Assembly (NCBI GenBank): GCA_963606965.1
Contig: CAVDAL010000010.1
Span: 1-7,029, forward strand
Reading direction: 5' to 3'
Length of the DNA: 7,029 nt
Source: CAVDAL01 sp963606965
GTDB lineage: Bacteria > Actinomycetota > Coriobacteriia > Coriobacteriales > QAMH01
Both the position numbers and the translations under genes were made by a program. How positions within the stretch are numbered: the stretch's first letter is position 1; each line of letters opens with the position of its first letter. Below the pieces are notes generated by a model. The model was not told the DNA's origin and searched no databases. It saw nothing but the letters and a program-made list of their open reading frames with translations. Shown one piece after another: positions 1-6,844 of this stretch.

Positions 1-3000
1 TGCCTGTAATAGATGTTGCAGCATTTGCAGCAGCAGTATTGATTGCAGCTGTAGCAGCTGTCTTTGCATCAGCCAAAGCTTGAACGTCTGCAGCTTTTGC
101 ATTCGTCAAAATCTTGTTGATAGCATCAATGCCATTTGTCTTTGCAAGTTCAATAGTCGCACTTGTTTTAGCATCATTGATTGCTGCCTTTGCTTCTTCA
201 ACAGCATTATCAATATCGCTAATGTAAGTTGTCTTAGCAGCAGAGTCAAGTTCAGTCAATGCGCTGATTGCTGTCTTTACGTTTGTTGCTTCATTTGTAA
301 CAGCAACAGAAGCATTAGTCTTCAAAGTATCTAAAGCCATGCCATCAGTTGAAATTGCATCATCTGTAGCATCTTTGATGTTCTTATATGCTTCATCTTT
401 AGCTTCATTGATTTCATCAATTGTCTTAGCTGTTTCAATATAAGCCTTAGCGCTTGTTACATATCCATCAATTGCAGTCTTATAAGTTGCAATATCGTCT
501 GCACTCAGGTTAGCCAAAGCATTGATTGTTGCCATTGCGTCAGTTGCATAACCTTCAACTGTTGTTGCAGTCTTTGCTTTAACAGCTGAAATATCAACTA
601 CAAGATCACCTGCTACATATTTGAATTCATAGTTTTTAGCATAACCACCCTTAGGTGTTAAGTTATAAACTTCGCCAGACTTAATTCCGCCTGAAATTGT
701 AGAAGTTGTTACCCATGGAGCAATGTAGTCAGTAGCTGTTGTTGCAGTTTCGCCACCAACAAAGCCTGTAACATCTACCTTCAAAGCTGGAGTGCCATTA
801 GCAGGAATTGTTTCACCTGCATATGTAGCTGTCAAAGTTGCCTTTGCAATTGACCATGTAATTTCTTTGTTTGCTGTGGAACCATCATCCCATGTCTTAC
901 CAGCAGGAAGCTTTGCAATTGCAGTATATGTTCCTGCTTCTGTTGCCTTAACTGTGCCGCTCAATGTGACTGAGCTGTCGCTAGTAGTAACACCAACTTG
1001 CTCAGCGCCTGTATATTTAAGGTCTTCTGCAGCTTGGATTACGCTTTCATCAATAATGGAAGCTTGCCATGACAAAACAGGATTGCCAGCTTCATCAACT
1101 TTGAATGTGTCTTCACCAGTTGCTGCATTTAACTTAGAAACAAGATCAGCTGCATCAACAGAATCCAGCGGGACAAGCAATGTTTCTGCAACTGTTCCAT
1201 TTGTAGCTGCTGTGCCATTAGCCTTCAAGTAATAGCATGGCGTGTCTGTGTTGAATGCTTTTGAAGCATAAGATGAAGAAGACCAGAAGCCAAAGCCGTA
1301 ATCTTCACCAGTTTTTGCAGCGCTTACTGTACCAAGAGCATAGCAGTTATTTGCCTTAACTGCTGCGCCAGAAACATATCCAATGAATGAACCCGCATAA
1401 TCATGTGAGTAGTAAGAAGATGTTTTTGCATTGTTTACGACTGTGCAATTTGCATATGAATCAGAAATTACAACACTTGTAGCATAACCAGCAAAGCCAC
1501 CTGTATAAACAGAGCCAGTTGTGCTTGATGTTGATGTTACATTTGCTTTTGCATAACATGCCTTAACATAGGATGTTCCGCCTGAAGTTATATAGCCTAC
1601 AAGACCGCCGATATTGCCCTTCTTGGCCGTAACACTTCCTTCAAAGCCAACATTTTCAAGAGCAGTATTTCCGGCTGCTCCTCTTACATAAGCAGCAATG
1701 CCTCCTGTATATGAAACGCTAGTAAATGTGGCATTAATTGTTGCTTTCCTTACAACAAGATTCTTTACTACACCACTATCTATATAGCCAAACAAACCAA
1801 TATATGCTAGGTCATCATTATTAATTGTAAGGTTGCTAATAACATAGCCGTTGCCTTCAAATGTTCCCTTAAATGCATATGCAGGCGTTTTGCCAATAGG
1901 GATCATGTCAACGCCCTTCATGTTAATGTTGTCTGTAAGCTCTACAGTAAGACCATCAAATGAAGTGCCAGCATTAACAGCATTTGCGAAGTCAAGCAAT
2001 TCTTGTGGGCTGCTAATTGTTAAGTTTGCAGTTTCAACTGCGAAGATTTCACTCTTAACAGTGGCAACTTTAACCTGTTCAAATGTATTTGTTACTTCAT
2101 AGTAATAATAATCTGTGCCAAGTGCTTTGCCAGTAAGCTTCAAGCTGCCATCTTCTGCAGCTGTAAGTTCTTTAGCATTTTCGCCATTTTCATCACAGCT
2201 ATACCATTTTGTAGTGATATTGCCCTTGCCAGTATCTGCGATTGTATATTTTCCAGACAAAGAGATTGACTTGCTATATTCAACTTCTGCAGGGCCTTCC
2301 ACAGTAACTTCTGTTGGAACAGCAGCATTAATTGAAGAAAGCATCAAAACTTTTGCAGGATTTGATTGAGTTACATGTTGTGCGTCGCCAAGCTTATATG
2401 TAACAACTGCATAGAACTTGTAATCATGACCTGCAACATCTGAAGATGTAAATGTATATGTGTTTGTTGCGCCATTACCAGCAATCTGAACAGCATCTGT
2501 TCCTGCTGTTGCATCTTGCTTATACCAAACAAAACTCAAATCTGTTGCTGTTGAAGCTTCACCAACAACTGTCTTTGAAGTATCAATAGACATACTGAGC
2601 GTGTCACCAGCATGTACATAATTATTTTCTGTGCTTGGGTATGTTGCTGTTAATTTAGCGCGCATCAAGCTTGTATCAACTTGCCACCAAAGCTGTGGAT
2701 AATCAGCAGCAGATGGTTGAATCCAAGTATGCGTTCCTTCTGCAGTATTAGAACCATTTGCATCTAGTGCAGAAACTAATTCTTCACTCTTAAGTTCATC
2801 TTCTGACTTTGCTGTTGCACCAGCTTTATCTGTAACACCAGTAGCCAATGTTGATAAATAATAGCTTGGCTTATCTGGATTAAGTGTCACACTTGCTGAA
2901 GCAGAAATACCATAAACTGGAATACCATCTGCAACTACAACATTACCAACTGCAATGCAGTTTGAAATTGTTGTTGATCTTGAAGCTTGTGTAGAGACCA

Positions 3001-6000
3001 AGCCAGCGACACTTGTATAAGCAGAAGATACATTATTTGTACCGGTAATATTTACATAACAATCGGCAATGTCGACACCTGAAGCCATGCCTGCAATGCC
3101 ACCAACATTAGATATTCCAGAACCAGAAGCCGCAATATCAACATTTGCTGAACAAGCCTTGATGCTGCACATCCCTGAGATACCAGAAAGCGTGCCAACA
3201 ATGCCGCCAGCCATGCCGCCGCCACAGGTGAGCTTGCCATTAAAACTTACGTTTTCAATAACAAAGCCTTGTGCTGAAGAACCAATATTCACCATGCCAA
3301 CAACGCCACCAACAATTGCGCTTGTTGCATCACCAGAATATGTTACATCGCCTTCAAGAACAAGATTCTTAATTCCAGCTTGAGCCAAAGTTGAACCTTT
3401 TACATATCCAAAGAATGCAGCTGGAGATGTAGTTGAATTGATAGTGTAGTTGCCAATCTTGTGGCCTTTGCCATCAAAAACACCATTGAATGGATTGTCA
3501 AAGCCTGATCCAATTGGGCTGAAGTTAACGCCGCCAAGGTCAATATCATTTGCAAGGCTTACTGTGCAACCTTCAAAGTCATTGCCAGCATTTACAAGAT
3601 TTGCAAAAGCAATCAAGTCTGCTGCTGTGCTAATTTCAAGACCATTTGTTGTTACTGTTGCAACTGGGCTATAAACAGGCTCTGTTACTTTGTATGTTTC
3701 AAATGTGTTAACAATAGCGCATTTGTAATAGCTGTCTCCAAGCGTATATTTAGGAGCTGCCATATATGATTCAGATGTTGCGTCTTCAATAGCAACTGCG
3801 TTTGAACCATCTTTGTCACATGTATACCACTGAAAACTTGGAGTGCCCCAGCCTGGTTGTACAGCTGAATATGAACATGTGAGTGCAACGCCAGTAGTTC
3901 CTTGAGTAGCAATAGAAGTTGTTGGCGTTACAGCCAAATCTGTTGGCAAAGAAGCAGGTGTGCTTGAAACAACTTTCATAGCAACATCAGATGAAGATGC
4001 AGCAGTTTGGCCATCCAATGTGTAGCTAACTTCACAAGCAACTTTAAGCTCTTTGCCAACTGCAGCATCTGGAACTTTAAACTTGCAGCTTGCAGTTGTT
4101 GCGCCACTTGCAATTTCAACTGCATCAGCGCCAGCAATTGAATATGTCCATTTGTAATTTGTGAGTGCTGCAGAACTCTTTTTTCCTTGAGAATTCTTGC
4201 TTGCATCTGCTGTGAAATCAATTTCTGAACCAGCAACTTGAGTTTCGCTAAAGCTTGCTGGTGAAATTGCAACAACAGGATCGTCTGTTGCATTCCACTT
4301 CAAAACAGGATAACCATCAGGGCCTGCTACAAATGTATTTTCTGCAGCAGCTTTGCTATTTAATAAAGTAACAAAATCAGCACTTGCAATTTCGGCTGCA
4401 GTTTTTGAAATAACTGTGCCAGTTTTTGTAGATTGCGCTCCTGTTGGGTTTGTAGCAATTCCCTCCAGGTAATAGCAAGGTTTTTCTGTGCTGCACAAAG
4501 TAATAGCAGAAGATTTTAAATAACATAAAGCAGCTGTAGCTTTTCCTGTTGGAGCTGCAGTTGTAAAACAGTTATATAAATATGAATCAGTATATCCAGC
4601 ATAGCCCAAAAGACCAGCTGTATATGCTGTAGCAGTAGATGTATTAGACACCGTGCCTGTTGAATATGAATCAGAAATTTCACCATGTGCCTCATAGCCA
4701 GCAAGACCACCAGCATGTGCTGTTGTATAACCAGAGCCAGACTGTGTTACTGAACCAGAGAAATAGGAAGTTTTAATATAACCCTTGCTTGTTGCTGTTC
4801 CTTCAATATCACCAACCAAGCCGCCAGTATAACCAACAACAGATGAAACAGTGCCCTCTGCACCAGAATTTGAAACTGTTGCTGAATTTATATAAGCGAC
4901 CAAAGCACCTGTTGCAGAAGAAGAAGCTGTTGATGTTGAATTAACATTTGCATTAACAAGCTTCACATTTGAAATCCTTGCACCAGTGTCAACATATCCA
5001 AACAAGCCAACATATTTATTCGAAGAATTAATTGTTAAGTTCTTGATTGCATGGCCTTTGCCATCGAATGTGCCCTTAAATGCCTTGGATGAAGAAGTGC
5101 CAATTGGTTCAAAACTTGCAACTTCAGACATGTCAATATCTTTTGTTAAGACAACTGACTTACCAGCATAATTTGTGCCATTATTTACAGCTGTTGCAAA
5201 ATTAACAAACTCTTGAGCTGTGGAAATTTCAACGCCCTTTGTTGTAATGCCAACAGGTTTGCTTGTAGCTTTTCCAACCTTTACTTTTTCGAATGTGTTT
5301 ATTACTTCGCATGCATAATAATTTATGCCAACTTCTGCAGCAGCTGAAATTGACAATGTTTCATTTGTTGCACCATCAATTGCTGTTGCATTTGAACCAT
5401 CTTTATCGCATGTATACCATTGATAAGAAATTGTGCCCTTGCCAGTATCTGCAATATCACAAGAAGCTGTTGCTGTAATTGCACTTGCGCCCTGGACAAC
5501 TGTTGTTGCGCTTGGTGTTACAACAACATTGCTTGGCACAGCAGCAGGTGTTGCACTAACAACTATAACTTTGTATGAGGCTTTTGTAGTAGCTGTCTTT
5601 GTTTCCCCATCTTCTGTAAAACTTACATCACATGTAAAGTCATATTCATCGCCAACTTTTGCGCTGCTTGGAATTGCAAAATCCAGCGCATTACTTGTTG
5701 CAGAAGTGCTAACAGCATCGCCAACATTTACTGCATCAGCGCCATTGAGTGAATATTTCCATTGGTAGCTTTGAATTGTAATTTTTGAAGAATCAATTGC
5801 TTTGCCTAATGCATTTTTTGATGCATCAACTGTCAATTTGGCAGTGTTGCCAACTTGCATAGCAGCACTTTCTGAAGAGATAACAGGAAATGGTGCATTT
5901 GATGCCTCAAATGTAAGCTGAACATCTGGGCGATTAGCTGAAAGGTTAGGGGTTACTGTAGGCGCAAATGTGCCCGCAGATGAAGTAGTATCACTATATG

Positions 6001-6562
6001 CTCGAATCGAAGAATCTGTAACAGAAGAGTAAACATACTTCGTTGACGAGTATTTTGACATTCTTCCGCAAACACCAATTACAAGATTTTCACTAGCGTC
6101 ATAAGTATACGGATTTGTGAGTTGTAATGCTTCCCACCCTTTGGCTGTTCCAAGTTGTGGTGAGCCGCTATATACAAGCGTAAGGTCACTTTCGCTGAAA
6201 TAGTCTTTATAGCTGCTAAAAGTATTCTTTGATGTTGTGCCAATATAAATTTTTACACTCTCGGTATTCATAGTTGCTGCTGATCCAACATTAAATGCAA
6301 TACTTTTTATAATGCCAGCCTGATTAATTTCACTTGCCTTATAAATCGATTGAGACATACCGTATTTATAGTAATTGGCATATGGAGCATAGTAACTAGA
6401 ATTTGTCCCCGTACCAATTGTGACAACAGTGTCACCGCTATCGGCATGCGCTTTATGCTGCATGCCTGGAACAAGCAAAAGAATCATTGCAAGTGATATA
6501 AGCACTGCAAAAAACTTTTTGCTTGCTTGGCTAAATATTTTTAGCACTTTTGTTTTTCCCAT
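1..6562 (-). CDS. Giant modular secreted surface protein (GLUG / Ig-like / MBG / helical repeats), 3' end outside window
   Basis: The frame stays open from ATG at 6562 to the left edge: 2187 codons plus one base, no stop. The start is set by AAGGGAG six bases upstream and by an immediate signal peptide. Order: signal peptide 1-40; N-terminal beta-rich domain 41-219; three modules (220-756, 757-1293, 1294-1832), each with two Ig-like domains and a five-rung GLUG region; two MBG-like domains (about 1848-1989); helical repeats of 86 residues from 1990 to the edge. I see no catalytic motif. GLUG motifs are known from Gram-positive surface proteins, including the N-terminal part of IgA1-type proteases, so adhesion or a stalk role is inferred, and an enzyme domain past the window cannot be excluded. 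A sortase or other anchor would also lie outside. Composition is rich in Ala, Thr, Ser and Gly, with only 8 Arg. It follows another surface protein gene but has its own promoter. Confidence 0.95.
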   Translation of the reverse strand, partial: MGKTKVLKIFSQASKKFFAVLISLAMILLLVPGMQHKAHADSGDTVVTIGTGTNSSYYAPYANYYKYGMSQSIYKASEINQAGIIKSIAFNVGSAATMNTESVKIYIGTTSKNTFSSYKDYFSESDLTLVYSGSPQLGTAKGWEALQLTNPYTYDASENLVIGVCGRMSKYSSTKYVYSSVTDSSIRAYSDTTSSAGTFAPTVTPNLSANRPDVQLTFEASNAPFPVISSESAAMQVGNTAKLTVDASKNALGKAIDSSKITIQSYQWKYSLNGADAVNVGDAVSTSATSNALDFAIPSSAKVGDEYDFTCDVSFTEDGETKTATTKASYKVIVVSATPAAVPSNVVVTPSATTVVQGASAITATASCDIADTGKGTISYQWYTCDKDGSNATAIDGATNETLSISAAAEVGINYYACEVINTFEKVKVGKATSKPVGITTKGVEISTAQEFVNFATAVNNGTNYAGKSVVLTKDIDMSEVASFEPIGTSSSKAFKGTFDGKGHAIKNLTINSSNKYVGLFGYVDTGARISNVKLVNANVNSTSTASSSATGALVAYINSATVSNSGAEGTVSSVVGYTGGLVGDIEGTATSKGYIKTSYFSGSVTQSGSGYTTAHAGGLAGYEAHGEISDSYSTGTVSNTSTATAYTAGLLGYAGYTDSYLYNCFTTAAPTGKATAALCYLKSSAITLCSTEKPCYYLEGIATNPTGAQSTKTGTVISKTAAEIASADFVTLLNSKAAAENTFVAGPDGYPVLKWNATDDPVVAISPASFSETQVAGSEIDFTADASKNSQGKKSSAALTNYKWTYSIAGADAVEIASGATTASCKFKVPDAAVGKELKVACEVSYTLDGQTAASSSDVAMKVVSSTPASLPTDLAVTPTTSIATQGTTGVALTCSYSAVQPGWGTPSFQWYTCDKDGSNAVAIEDATSESYMAAPKYTLGDSYYKCAIVNTFETYKVTEPVYSPVATVTTNGLEISTAADLIAFANLVNAGNDFEGCTVSLANDIDLGGVNFSPIGSGFDNPFNGVFDGKGHKIGNYTINSTTSPAAFFGYVKGSTLAQAGIKNLVLEGDVTYSGDATSAIVGGVVGMVNIGSSAQGFVIENVSFNGKLTCGGGMAGGIVGTLSGISGMCSIKACSANVDIAASGSGISNVGGIAGMASGVDIADCYVNITGTNNVSSAYTSVAGLVSTQASRSTTISNCIAVGNVVVADGIPVYGISASASVTLNPDKPSYYLSTLATGVTDKAGATAKSEDELKSEELVSALDANGSNTAEGTHTWIQPSAADYPQLWWQVDTSLMRAKLTATYPSTENNYVHAGDTLSMSIDTSKTVVGEASTATDLSFVWYKQDATAGTDAVQIAGNGATNTYTFTSSDVAGHDYKFYAVVTYKLGDAQHVTQSNPAKVLMLSSINAAVPTEVTVEGPAEVEYSKSISLSGKYTIADTGKGNITTKWYSCDENGENAKELTAAEDGSLKLTGKALGTDYYYYEVTNTFEQVKVATVKSEIFAVETANLTISSPQELLDFANAVNAGTSFDGLTVELTDNINMKGVDMIPIGKTPAYAFKGTFEGNGYVISNLTINNDDLAYIGLFGYIDSGVVKNLVVRKATINATFTSVSYTGGIAAYVRGAAGNTALENVGFEGSVTAKKGNIGGLVGYITSGGTSYVKACYAKANVTSTSSTTGSVYTGGFAGYATSVVISDSYANCTVVNNAKTSSYYSHDYAGSFIGYVSGAAVKANNCYALGTVSAAKTGEDYGFGFWSSSSYASKAFNTDTPCYYLKANGTAATNGTVAETLLVPLDSVDAADLVSKLNAATGEDTFKVDEAGNPVLSWQASIIDESVIQAAEDLKYTGAEQVGVTTSDSSVTLSGTVKATEAGTYTAIAKLPAGKTWDDGSTANKEITWSIAKATLTATYAGETIPANGTPALKVDVTGFVGGETATTATDYIAPWVTTSTISGGIKSGEVYNLTPKGGYAKNYEFKYVAGDLVVDISAVKAKTATTVEGYATDAMATINALANLSADDIATYKTAIDGYVTSAKAYIETAKTIDEINEAKDEAYKNIKDATDDAISTDGMALDTLKTNASVAVTNEATNVKTAISALTELDSAAKTTYISDIDNAVEEAKAAINDAKTSATIELAKTNGIDAINKILTNAKAADVQALADAKTAATAAINTAAANAATSITG
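2..595 (-). repeat. 86-residue alpha-helical repeats: two complete units and one cut by the window edge (residues 1990-2187)
   Basis: Unit 1 is residues 1990-2075 (338-595), unit 2 is 2076-2161 (80-337), and unit 3 starts at 2162 (79 down to the edge). Landmarks recur at exactly 86 residues. LANLSADDIATY in unit 1 aligns with LTELDSAAKTTY in unit 2, and MALDTLKTNAS at the unit 2 start aligns with QALADAKTAAT at the unit 3 start. The sequence is dominated by Ala, Lys, Asp, Glu, Thr and Ile with no Pro, Cys, Trp or Arg, so it should be helical. It resembles the three-helix-bundle stalk repeats (DUF1542/FIVAR-like) of Gram-positive surface proteins. Copy number beyond the window is unknown. Confidence 0.8.
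593..1066 (-). other. Linker and two MBG-like domains of the giant protein (residues 1833-1990)
   Basis: The first unit (about 1848-1908) runs LKYTGAEQVGV, SGTVKATEAGTYTAIA, KTWDDGSTANKEITWSIAKA. This is a pattern frequent in Gram-positive surface proteins, in which a Y-x-G start, an AGTYTA strand and a W-x-I end mark each unit. The second unit (about 1909-1989) runs LTATYAGETIPANGTPALKV, GFVGGETATTATDYIAPWV, then KGGYAKNYEFKYVAGDLVV, which resembles MBG_2-type domains. Both are non-catalytic beta domains, probably spacers between the GLUG modules and the helical stalk. The family assignment is from motif memory. Confidence 0.65.
1067..2683 (-). repeat. Module 3: Ig-like a + Ig-like b + GLUG region (residues 1294-1832)
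   Basis: The order is again Ig-a (1294-1414; FVWYKQD, no Cys), Ig-b (1415-1515; KWYSCDENGENA with C1456, then YYYYEVTNTFE) and a GLUG region (1516-1832). The GLUG part opens with ISSPQELLDFANAV, then DNINMKG, FKGTFEGNGYVISNL and IGLFGYIDSG. Rungs start IGLFGY, GGIAAY, GGLVGY, GGFAGY and AGSFIGY. It closes with PCYYLKA and NPVLSW (W1832), 539 residues after W1293. Both Cys positions expected to form the Ig-b strand B to strand F disulfide are Tyr here (Y1439 and Y1488). ADTGKG in Ig-b is shared with module 1 but not module 2, so the modules have not diverged by simple stepwise duplication. Confidence 0.85.
2684..4294 (-). repeat. Module 2: Ig-like a + Ig-like b + GLUG region (residues 757-1293)
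   Basis: This copy repeats module 1 in the same order. Ig-a (757-871) has YKWTYS and VACEVSY. Ig-b (872-976) has C896, QWYTCDKDGSNA (C915) and YYKCAIVNTFE (C948). The GLUG region (977-1293) opens with ISTAADLIAFANLV, then NDIDLGG, FNGVFDGKGHKI and AAFFGYVKG. Rungs start AAFFGY, GGVVGM, GGIVGT, GGIAGM and AGLVST. It closes with PSYYLST and YPQLWW (W1293), exactly 537 residues after W756. DNA identity to module 1 is patchy. A strong patch is 3801-3832 against 5391-5422, with 29 of 32 bases identical, encoding the WYTCDKDGSN stretch. The Cys of PCYYL in modules 1 and 3 is Ser here. Confidence 0.85.
4295..5905 (-). repeat. Module 1: Ig-like a + Ig-like b + GLUG region (residues 220-756)
   Basis: Ig-a spans about 220-340, with YQWKYS and a strand-F-like FTCDV. 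Ig-b spans about 342-443, with a strand-B Cys (C368), QWYTCDKDGSNA (C385) and NYYACEVINTFE (C418). The GLUG region (about 444-756) opens with ISTAQEFVNFATAV, then DIDMSE, FKGTFDGKGHAIKNL and YVGLFGYVDTG. The five GLUG-like rungs begin GLFGY, GALVAY, GGLVGD, GGLAGY and AGLLGY, several followed by an I/V-S-[DN]-S/C-Y turn such as ISDSYSTG. It closes with PCYYLEG and YPVLKW (W756). GLUG repeats (Pfam Glug) are short tandem surface-protein motifs. A solenoid-like rung fold is my inference. Confidence 0.85.
5906..6442 (-). other. N-terminal beta-rich domain of the giant protein (residues 41-219)
   Basis: The domain opens with IGTGTNSSYYAPYANYYKYG and SQSIYKASEI. It continues with IKSIAFNVG, VKIYIGTTSKNTFSS, LTLVYSG and NLVIGV, and closes with NRPDVQLTFE. 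From memory this pattern matches a non-catalytic domain common in secreted proteins of Bacteroidetes, Fibrobacteres and Spirochaetes, where it accompanies C-terminal sorting signals or Fn3/Ig domains. It is not one of the Ig/GLUG units that follow and occurs once. It holds 3 of the 8 Arg residues of the whole visible protein and uses codons such as TCG, ACG, CGA and ATA more freely than the modules. Binding or capping function is inference. Confidence 0.6.
6443..6562 (-). other. Sec signal peptide of the giant protein (residues 1-40)
   Basis: The N-terminus has basic residues (K3, K5, K8, K15, K16), then a hydrophobic core from about F17 to V31 (FFAVLISLAMILLLV), then a polar stretch ending in AHA. 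Signal peptidase I cleavage is predicted between A40 and D41. There is no lipobox Cys, so this is not a lipoprotein. Export through Sec to the cell surface or medium is the direct inference. Confidence 0.9.
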
Positions 6563-6568
6563 AATTTA

Positions 6569-6575
6569 CTCCCTT
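6569..6575 (-). promoter_or_regulatory. Ribosome binding site of the giant protein gene
   Basis: On the minus strand AAGGGAG lies six bases before ATG at 6562. It fixes the start and is a strong Shine-Dalgarno sequence. Confidence 0.85.
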
Positions 6576-6660
6576 GTACAACACGCATAGCTTCATACAC
6601 CAAACGCAAAGATATTGGCTAGACGCTTGCTAGCAAAAAATGCAAAACATTAATTGCTTT

Positions 6661-6687
6661 AAAAAAATTATTGTTCGTGAAGAACAA
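6661..6687 (-). promoter_or_regulatory. Leader hairpin followed by a T tract (possible weak attenuator)
   Basis: On the minus strand TTGTTC (6682-6687) and GAACAA (6671-6676) can pair around TTCAC. TAA and seven T follow (6661-6667). It lies within the predicted leader, between the promoter and the ribosome binding site. The stem is short and has only two G-C pairs, so termination here would be weak. No adjoining riboswitch or T-box element was recognised. Confidence 0.25.
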
Positions 6688-6701
6688 AACTAGCACCCGC
6701 T

Positions 6702-6731
6702 ATTGTAATGTATTTTTCAGCTATTTTTCAG
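6702..6731 (-). promoter_or_regulatory. Candidate sigma-70-type promoter for the giant protein gene
   Basis: On the minus strand, CTGAAA (6726-6731, 4/6 to TTGACA) and TACAAT (6702-6707, 5/6 to TATAAT) are separated by 18 bases. Transcription would start near 6695, leaving a leader of about 130 nt before the ATG. The -35 lies in the upstream copy of a direct repeat (TATTTTTCAG on the plus strand, 6711-6720 and 6722-6731). It is downstream of the terminator of the preceding gene, as expected for a separately transcribed unit. Confidence 0.5.
6711..6731 (-). repeat. Tandem 10-bp direct repeat, 11-bp period, in the promoter
   Basis: CTGAAAAATA occurs twice on the minus strand (6722-6731 and 6711-6720) with one base between. 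The first copy contains the proposed -35 and the second fills most of the spacer. An 11-bp period is about one helical turn, which would suit a regulator binding two half-sites on one DNA face. Chance duplication of an AT-rich decamer is possible. Confidence 0.45.
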
Positions 6732-6810
6732 GTAAATTACAAAATTCTACTGAGCTAGCTTTTATTCCATTCAGAAGTTGGCCGTGACTAGCACCAAAAA
6801 ACCTTTTTAA

Positions 6811-6844
6811 ACACAAAAGTGGCTGCGCAAATGCGCAGCCACTT
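6811..6844 (-). terminator. Intrinsic terminator of the upstream surface protein gene
   Basis: A perfect 13-base inverted repeat (AAGTGGCTGCGCA at 6817-6829; TGCGCAGCCACTT at 6832-6844) gives a 12-bp GC-rich stem with a four-base loop. Read on the minus strand it is followed by TTGTGTTT, extending the T-rich tail. It lies 55 bases past the stop of the upstream gene. The plus-strand side has no comparable T run, so it terminates minus-strand transcription. Confidence 0.85.

Noticed and set aside
4178..4184. In-frame A AAA AAG heptamer, a possible -1 frameshift site
   Set aside because: The -1 frame reaches TGA after about 20 codons, no downstream pseudoknot or stem was evident, and the zero frame continues with intact domains.
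2140..4716. Short minus-strand open frames such as 3976-4293 and 4516-4716
   Set aside because: They are all in one shifted frame of the giant gene, rich in Leu and Gln from GCA/ACA codons read out of frame. They match no domain.
80..5768. Plus-strand open frames, for example 792-1232, 3069-3383 and 5433-5768
   Set aside because: They lie antisense to a fully open 6.5-kb frame with a signal peptide and recognisable domains. They lack good ribosome binding sites, and their composition is what the complement of Ala/Thr/Ser-rich codons gives.
6506..6523. GCAAAAA-GT-TTTTTGC palindrome in the signal peptide region
   Set aside because: It encodes the SKKFF part of the signal peptide. The two-base loop cannot form a stable hairpin, and the runs are explained by Lys and Phe codons.
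6541..6588. Upstream 15-codon frame starting MRVVQGSK and overlapping the ATG of the giant gene
   Set aside because: It has no convincing ribosome binding site, and overlap of this length with a start codon is expected by chance.
6671..6687. GTTC-N5-GAAC as a possible LexA-type operator
   Set aside because: The half-sites are in the wrong order: the Gram-positive SOS box is GAAC-N4-GTTC. The arrangement fits a simple hairpin better.
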